NCBI GenBank assembly: GCA_025677835.1
Contig: JAIXMR010000044.1
Coordinates: forward strand, 1-64,000
Source: Sporodiniella umbellata
Lineage: Eukaryota; Mucoromycota; Mucoromycetes; Mucorales; Rhizopodaceae
Reading direction: 5' to 3'
DNA length: 64,000 nt
The stretch's first letter is position 1. Every line of letters begins with the position of its first letter. Made by a program: the position numbers and the translations under genes. The notes beneath the pieces were generated by a model, which was given only the letters and a program-made list of their open reading frames with translations, made no database searches and was not told the DNA's origin. Positions 58,980 through 64,000 of this stretch are shown here, in pieces.

Positions 58980-60137
58980 CTTTTAATGAGAAGAGCAAAA
59001 CTAAAGTCTTTATTTGTTGTTTTCAGGCACCAAAACCACTTGTTATTATTATTTACAGTGTGAGTAAAAAAGGAAAGACTCTTTCTTTATACATATTACC
59101 CTAGATCGGTTTTCTAAATTCTAAAGAACTCATGACGTTGCAAGTTCAGAGATCTTGCATGTAGGACAGCCGTTCTTAGTTAATTCTGCGGGGGAGAGGG
59201 AGAGAAGCGTATGACACGTGTCCCACCCTTCTACAGTTTATTGTCGGGGCGGTGATAATAATTGATTATATAAAAAAAAAAAAAAAACAAAGAAAATGCA
59301 ATGAAAGACAAGGAGCAAAAGAAAGATCCGAGTTTTCTGTTAGTAAAAGGGGGTGTTAAAGGTCTGTAAGGAAAAGGATAGATGCTTAAAGAAGATTAGC
59401 AAGCGGAACTGCGCGGTTATTAGAGCTTTCAGTGAAAAAAAAAAGGGGGGGGAGAGGATTAGAAAGAGAGGCAATGATGCAAAGGTGGTTATGACGAGAA
59501 GGATTGTTATTATAGCACAAGCGCTTGACAGTGCATTTTTGTCCAATGCTATTATCAATTATGAGCGACTGTTCATCAAAAGACAGAATAGCAAATAATC
59601 AGTGTCTTGTATCCACTTTCTCACACGTCTAATTAGAGGTCGAGTAATAGATTGACTATTTTGGGTAATATCTTGTTTTCTGAACTGATACCCAAAAGGT
59701 TAAATGAACGCTTATATATTTGGATACTTGTGTGTACGTAGGGTTGATAAAAGCCGATTGGGAGAAATGAGCCCTGACCAAAAAGAATGGGTGAGCACTC
59801 TGAGTTTGGATCCAGCTACGTAATAGGCAGCGTCTTATCTCTAGCCATATCCGATGCTATTTGCGGTATTTTAAATTTATCTTATTTCTTTCCTTTATAG
59901 AGCTTTATCTGCTTCTAATTGTCAAAAAAGCAAATTATCAGGCACCTGTGACTGATTTAATATAAATACTCTGAAGGGTTCTAATTTCTCTTTTTCTTGC
60001 ACCTTTTTTGTTTGTTTTATATTATTTTTCCTAAAAAAAAAAAAATTATTTTTTTATTAGGCTATCCTTATTACTATTTATTATTTATTATACTACTTTT
60101 AACCGTGCACTTTCTATAATACGACAATTGACTTAAT
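58856..60137. other. Intergenic between divergent genes, no gene supported
   Basis: Contains a 27-base A run at 58949-58975 and an A15 run near 59272. Frames at 59340-59558 and 59353-59598 on opposite strands overlap and are not protein-like. The PKA leader is rich in TATTTA repeats (60072-60090). Confidence 0.5.
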
Positions 60138-61753
60138 ATGGATCTCATCAATAAAGGAGTAGAGCTTATCAGACGATCCACCCTAAAATCACATAAAAGA
60201 AACTCCAGTCAGGATTCGACACTATCTAACACACCCAGTATATCCAACAGCATCACTAGCGATGATGGCAGCTGCTATTCTGCAAATACGCCTGGCCAAA
60301 CACCCAGCAGAAACTCCACCTCTTCAAACCACCATCATCCGCCACCCGCTTTCTCAATCACTCCCATTCATTCAAGTAAGAGAGAACAAATGGCATTGTG
60401 GCAAATGCTTACCATAAACAGAAATACTCACGCACCTATCGTCATTCTTTTTTTTTTTTTTTTTTTCTTCTAGATCCGATACCTACACCAGCAAAATTCG
60501 ATAAAAGTGTCCTCCCTGACTACCTGAGCGTATCGCCCACACGCGCGTCACCTTTATCCCCATTACCAAGAAAAGAAGAGGAGGCTAATACCACAGAAAG
60601 CTATTTTAGTCTGCCTACGACTACAGCCAATCCGAGTTCGGAAACCGCTGCGTTGCCACCCCCATGTCCATCAACCAACTCCGCCGCACCCATTCCACCT
60701 CGCTCCCCGATGAAATCTCATTTTACTCCACGTCCGGTCCATGTGAATCGGGTGAGCACACATGCGATCCCCCGCTCCAAGCTCGCCTCCAACAAACAGC
60801 GACGTCGAGCGCATCGCAAGCTACAGCTGGACGATTTTGTACTGAAGCGTACGGTGGGCACCGGTTCTTTTGGGCGTGTGCATCTGGCCCAGAGCAAGGT
60901 CAACGGTCGACATTATGCGATCAAGGCCTTAGACAAGTACGATGTGGTGCGACTGAAGCAAGTAGAGCATATCAACAACGAGCCCACCATTCTACGTGAA
61001 GTCACCCATCCGTTTGTCGTCACCCTCTGGGACGCTTTCCAGGACGATACCCATCTGTTTATGGTGATGGACTATGTTCCGGGCGGTGAGCTGTTCAGTA
61101 TCCTGCGCAAGCAAAAGAAATTCTCTGAGCAGGACGCCAAATTCTACGCTGCCGAGGTCATGCTAGCCTTGGGCTATCTGCACGAACAAGACATTGTCTA
61201 CCGCGATCTCAAACCAGAGAATATCCTTGTCGATGATCGCGGCCATGTCAAGCTCACTGACTTTGGCTTTGCAAAACGAATAGAGGATACTACCTGGACC
61301 GTCTGTGGCACACCTGACTACCTTGCGCCAGAGATCATCATCTCTAAAGGATATACAAAAGCAGTGGATTGGTGGGGACTTGGCGTGTTGATCTTTGAGA
61401 TGGTGACCGGAAAAGCCCCTTTTTTGGACAAGAACCCCGTGAACCTCTATCAAAAGATCTTGGAGTGCCGTGTGGCCTGGCCTGAAGACATGAGCGCTCC
61501 CTTGATTGATTTGCTCCAAAATCTGCTGACTTCAGACCTCGAGCTCAGATTCACAAGTAAAGAAATCAAGTCGCATCCCTGGTTTGCAGACGTTGACTTT
61601 GAACAGGTCTTGAAACGTAAAGCAAAACCCCCTCATGTGCCTAAAGTAAAAGATGACGGCGATAGCACCTGCTTTGCAAAATACAAGGAGTCTAACCAAG
61701 TCTATGGTAACGTACGTAAAGACCCATTCCGTTCCAAGTTTCCTGCATTCTAA
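60138..61753 (+). CDS. cAMP-dependent protein kinase catalytic subunit (PKA-C)
   Basis: AGC-family Ser/Thr kinase, effector of cAMP signalling; in Mucorales PKA influences dimorphism and growth. Exons are 60138-60375 and 60474-61753; 505 residues, with about 195 residues of Ser/Thr/Pro-rich N-terminal extension before the kinase core. Motifs: glycine loop GTGSFGRVHLA, YAIKALDK (ATP Lys), HINNEPTILREV (alpha-C Glu), YRDLKPENIL (catalytic Asp near 323), KLTDFGFAK and the activation loop TWTVCGTPDYLAPE. WWGLGVLIFEM and a C-terminal AGC tail end in KFPAF, matching the FxxF hydrophobic motif. The intron holds a T19 run before TTCTTCTAG. The kinase exon is GC-rich compared with its surroundings. 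Low-complexity N-terminal extensions are common in fungal PKA. Confidence 0.97.
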
Positions 61754-61806
61754 AACACAAACAAAATACTCCCCCTTTATTATCATCATTATATAGATGT
61801 ATGTAT

Positions 61807-61832
61807 GTATATATATATATATATATATATAT
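61807..61832. repeat. (AT)n microsatellite
   Basis: About 13 TA units in the 3' region of the PKA gene. Confidence 0.9.
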
Positions 61833-61974
61833 ACATCTACCTATCTATCGATTCCCCCCTTCCCCTTCTGACGTTTCTTCATCTTCACTCAATCTCTCAT
61901 TGCATATCATCTTGAAAATAAAACCTATTTATTTGTTTTTTCAATCCACCGAGAGACGCTTATCTAGTCAAAAG

Positions 61975-62199
61975 ATGGAATATGATGCCATCCATACCTG
62001 CAGATGCCATCGTCGTCATGGTCATGGTCACGAAACAGACATTCTTCAAGGGGAAGATGATGTCGATCTGTTTCTCACAACAGAAATTAGAATAGCAACC
62101 AGTGGACAAGCGCTCAATCTACTCTGGTGGAACCTTCAAAAGACGTCTATGTCTGTGAGCCCTTATTCGTCATGGGCAACATTTAGCGCTTTTTTCTAA
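61975..62199 (+). CDS. Possible short protein or gene fragment, unknown
   Basis: Frame of 74 codons from ATG 61975 (AAGATGG context) with a His/Arg/Cys-rich start (HTCRCHRRHGHGHE) and an acidic part (LQGEDDVDLFL). The composition is less random than that of other intergenic frames, and base use here is closer to coding DNA. A second frame across 62110-62190 also reads as ordinary peptide (TLVEPSKDVYVCEPLFVMGN), which suggests a missed intron or a frameshifted remnant. I cannot assign a family. Confidence 0.3.
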   Translation: MEYDAIHTCRCHRRHGHGHETDILQGEDDVDLFLTTEIRIATSGQALNLLWWNLQKTSMSVSPYSSWATFSAFF

Positions 62200-64000
62200 A
62201 GAACAGCTGCCACCCAAAGTGACCCGTGAAACGTCCATAGAAAGTGAAACACATTGGTCTTAATTGACCTAATTTATTTACCCTCCAAAAGAAATTAAAA
62301 TCATTTCAACACATTTCCAATCAAAGCTTTTATTACATCCATATTCTCTTTTTCTGGTTAAATCGCCACTCTGTTGTTTGTGCACATCATCACAGTAAGC
62401 AGCATTCTTGGTGCTGTTATCGTCATCTGCTTTCTCAGCAGACATACCTGTGTATCAAAGACAAATAAATCTTGAATATAGATAAGCGCGATTTCTTTAC
62501 AAAAAAAAAAATAAATAAACTCCCTCTCAGGATCGTATACCCTCTCCCTTTTGCGATGTAGTACAGATTGAATCCCAAAAACCTAATTATTTTCTGTTTT
62601 TCTGAGCATCAAGTTGAGTTCTTTTTATTGTCAAACAAAAAGATATCGGCGTTTTATCTGTAGGTACATAGAAACCACTCTATTTCTGATGCCGCCCTTT
62701 GGGCAAAAGATGATGCGCTTTTTAAAAGAGTTCGATGATGTGGATCATATAAATAAAAAAGGGGGCCCATAGTAATTCATTCGAATCCTAAGAGACCTTT
62801 GCTACCAAACTTGAGCAGCACTGAAAACTCCTCACAAAATCGAAATTACCTACAACTCAAGTCGTGTGTCTCCGAGATCATAAAAATATAATAGCTCACG
62901 GTTCTACGTAATTTTACCCTAAAAGAGGTCCTTGGATTTGTTGCTTGTCTTTGGCATCAACTTTCAATAATCTGGTCATTTCTTGCGAATTTAGCTATAC
63001 AGTGTGAATTCAGCTACAACTATACACTATTTTTTTCCTTACGAAAAAGCATTTGTTTACGATAAATCCTTTAAAGTGAGTGACAAAAGCCTGTTTGCAC
63101 CGACCTCAAAATCCTCCTTTCACCTTTGTATACATCAAGAATACAACTGCATTCAAGTGTTATGTAAACTACCAGGTTTTTTTTAAAAAAAATTAACAAA
63201 GGCCCGGAATTGCTTAGGATAAGGTTACGGCCATCCCTTGTCTGCTAAACGTACGCTTGAGGTATAGACATCTAGAAGTTTTTATTTTTCAAGAAATATT
63301 TCTCTAAACACTTCTCGCTTCACTCTACATATCGCAAGTCTGTTACATGGCTCAAAAAGAGTTCGACTTGCTATACGGAAAAGATAAACATTATAGCGCT
63401 ATAATGAAGATAGATTAATGTTTTTTACAGCATTGTTTGGGATTGGCAAAGAGACGAAGATGCCTAGCATACTCTTAATAAAGAGGCAAAAGTATATTAG
63501 TGGCCGACTTTAATGGTCGATGCACCTGTAAGGAGCAACCATAGATTATAGACACTGGTTACAGATGTCGCTGTCAAATGACAGCAGGAACACTCTAAAG
63601 TGAGCGGGTTTCTTTGCAAAGGCAGAGATCAGAGATGCCTATTTCTGAAGAACACAGACTTACACAAATGGTCTAATAAATCCAACTTAAAGTCGTACAA
63701 ACGCACAACAAAGACTATAAATTGTAACCAAAAGTCGGATTTAATATTCATTGGGCTTAGGGTAAAAAAAAAATTTTTTTATCCGAAACAAAAAATGTGT
63801 GATAATTATCCTGGTGGGAAAAAAAAAAAACCACTTTTTGCTTGTCAAATTGCCTTTCACCACAAAAATGCTTTATTGCCACACTTTCTTCTTTACCTTT
63901 AACTGACGTTTATTATGTCCTTTGCAACTAAAAAAAACGGATGAAACAGTTCTTTAATTGTTACAAATTCAACAGGTTACTTTTCAATAAGCCCGTTTGA

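Larger units (their letters stand above)
61754..64000. other. Right-end intergenic stretch, at most one weak gene
   Basis: Holds an (AT)n microsatellite at 61807-61832, a possible short gene at 61975-62199, a T8A8 palindrome at 63177-63192 and an A9T8 tract at about 63763-63780. No other coding signal; frames at 63004-63186 and 63600-63902 look random. Confidence 0.5.

Noticed and set aside
63600..63902. 100-codon frame at the right end
   Set aside because: Starts at GTG, is rich in Lys/Phe from homopolymers, and has no recognisable domain.
1..64000. rRNA, tRNA, CRISPR, plasmid or phage features
   Set aside because: No 5S, U6 or tRNA box motifs with foldable stems were seen, and the intron-rich gene structure rules out a prokaryotic source.

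Overview
The window is nuclear DNA from a filamentous fungus, most likely a Mucorales zygomycete (Rhizopus-like). Supporting signs are the strong AT richness, many short spliceosomal introns (about 41-100 bp, one of 201 bp), long poly(A)/poly(T) runs, a rhizopuspepsin-type aspartic protease at the left edge, and fungus-specific families: Zn2Cys6 factor, AreA-type GATA factor, GAF hybrid histidine kinase, Bfr1, Mam33, Sft2 and a Pib1-like FYVE-RING protein. I found no rRNA or tRNA gene, CRISPR array or recognisable transposase. Exon boundaries were joined by eye from GT-AG sites, frame and family conservation; no transcript data were used.

Layout. 1-8.5 kb, minus strand: 5' part of a secreted aspartic protease, an F-box protein, a Zn2Cys6 transcription factor. 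10.6-26.1 kb: mitochondrial ribosomal protein uL3m (+), then a minus-strand run of Mam33/p32, a WDR48/UAF1-like WD40 protein, PP2A activator PTPA, Bfr1-like protein, a Nudix CoA-diphosphatase-like enzyme and a FYVE-RING protein. The space between the last two holds two 317-bp arms of an almost perfect inverted repeat. 28-46.5 kb is gene-dense: an orphan acidic protein (+), a Fun30/SMARCAD1-type remodeller (+), a hybrid histidine kinase (-), an EI24/Rrt8-like membrane protein (-), a large predicted bromodomain-plus-kinase fusion (+), Sft2 (-), a B-type cyclin (-) and a low-complexity orphan (-). 49.7-61.8 kb: GATA factor (+), acyl-CoA synthetase with a peroxisomal tail (+), a small secreted protein (+), a SNF5 homologue (-) and a PKA catalytic subunit (+). 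The last 2.2 kb and several 1-3 kb gaps contain no supportable gene.

Function. Most genes are housekeeping or regulatory: chromatin (Fun30, SNF5, bromodomain-kinase), signalling (hybrid kinase, PKA, PTPA, cyclin B), membrane traffic (Sft2, FYVE-RING), peroxisome (acyl-CoA synthetase and perhaps the Nudix enzyme) and mitochondrion (uL3m, Mam33). There is no operon logic; neighbours appear functionally independent. The most unusual items are the bromodomain-kinase fusion with altered key residues, the 317-bp inverted repeat with a 1.8-kb loop, and the recurrent T(n)A(n) palindromes between genes.
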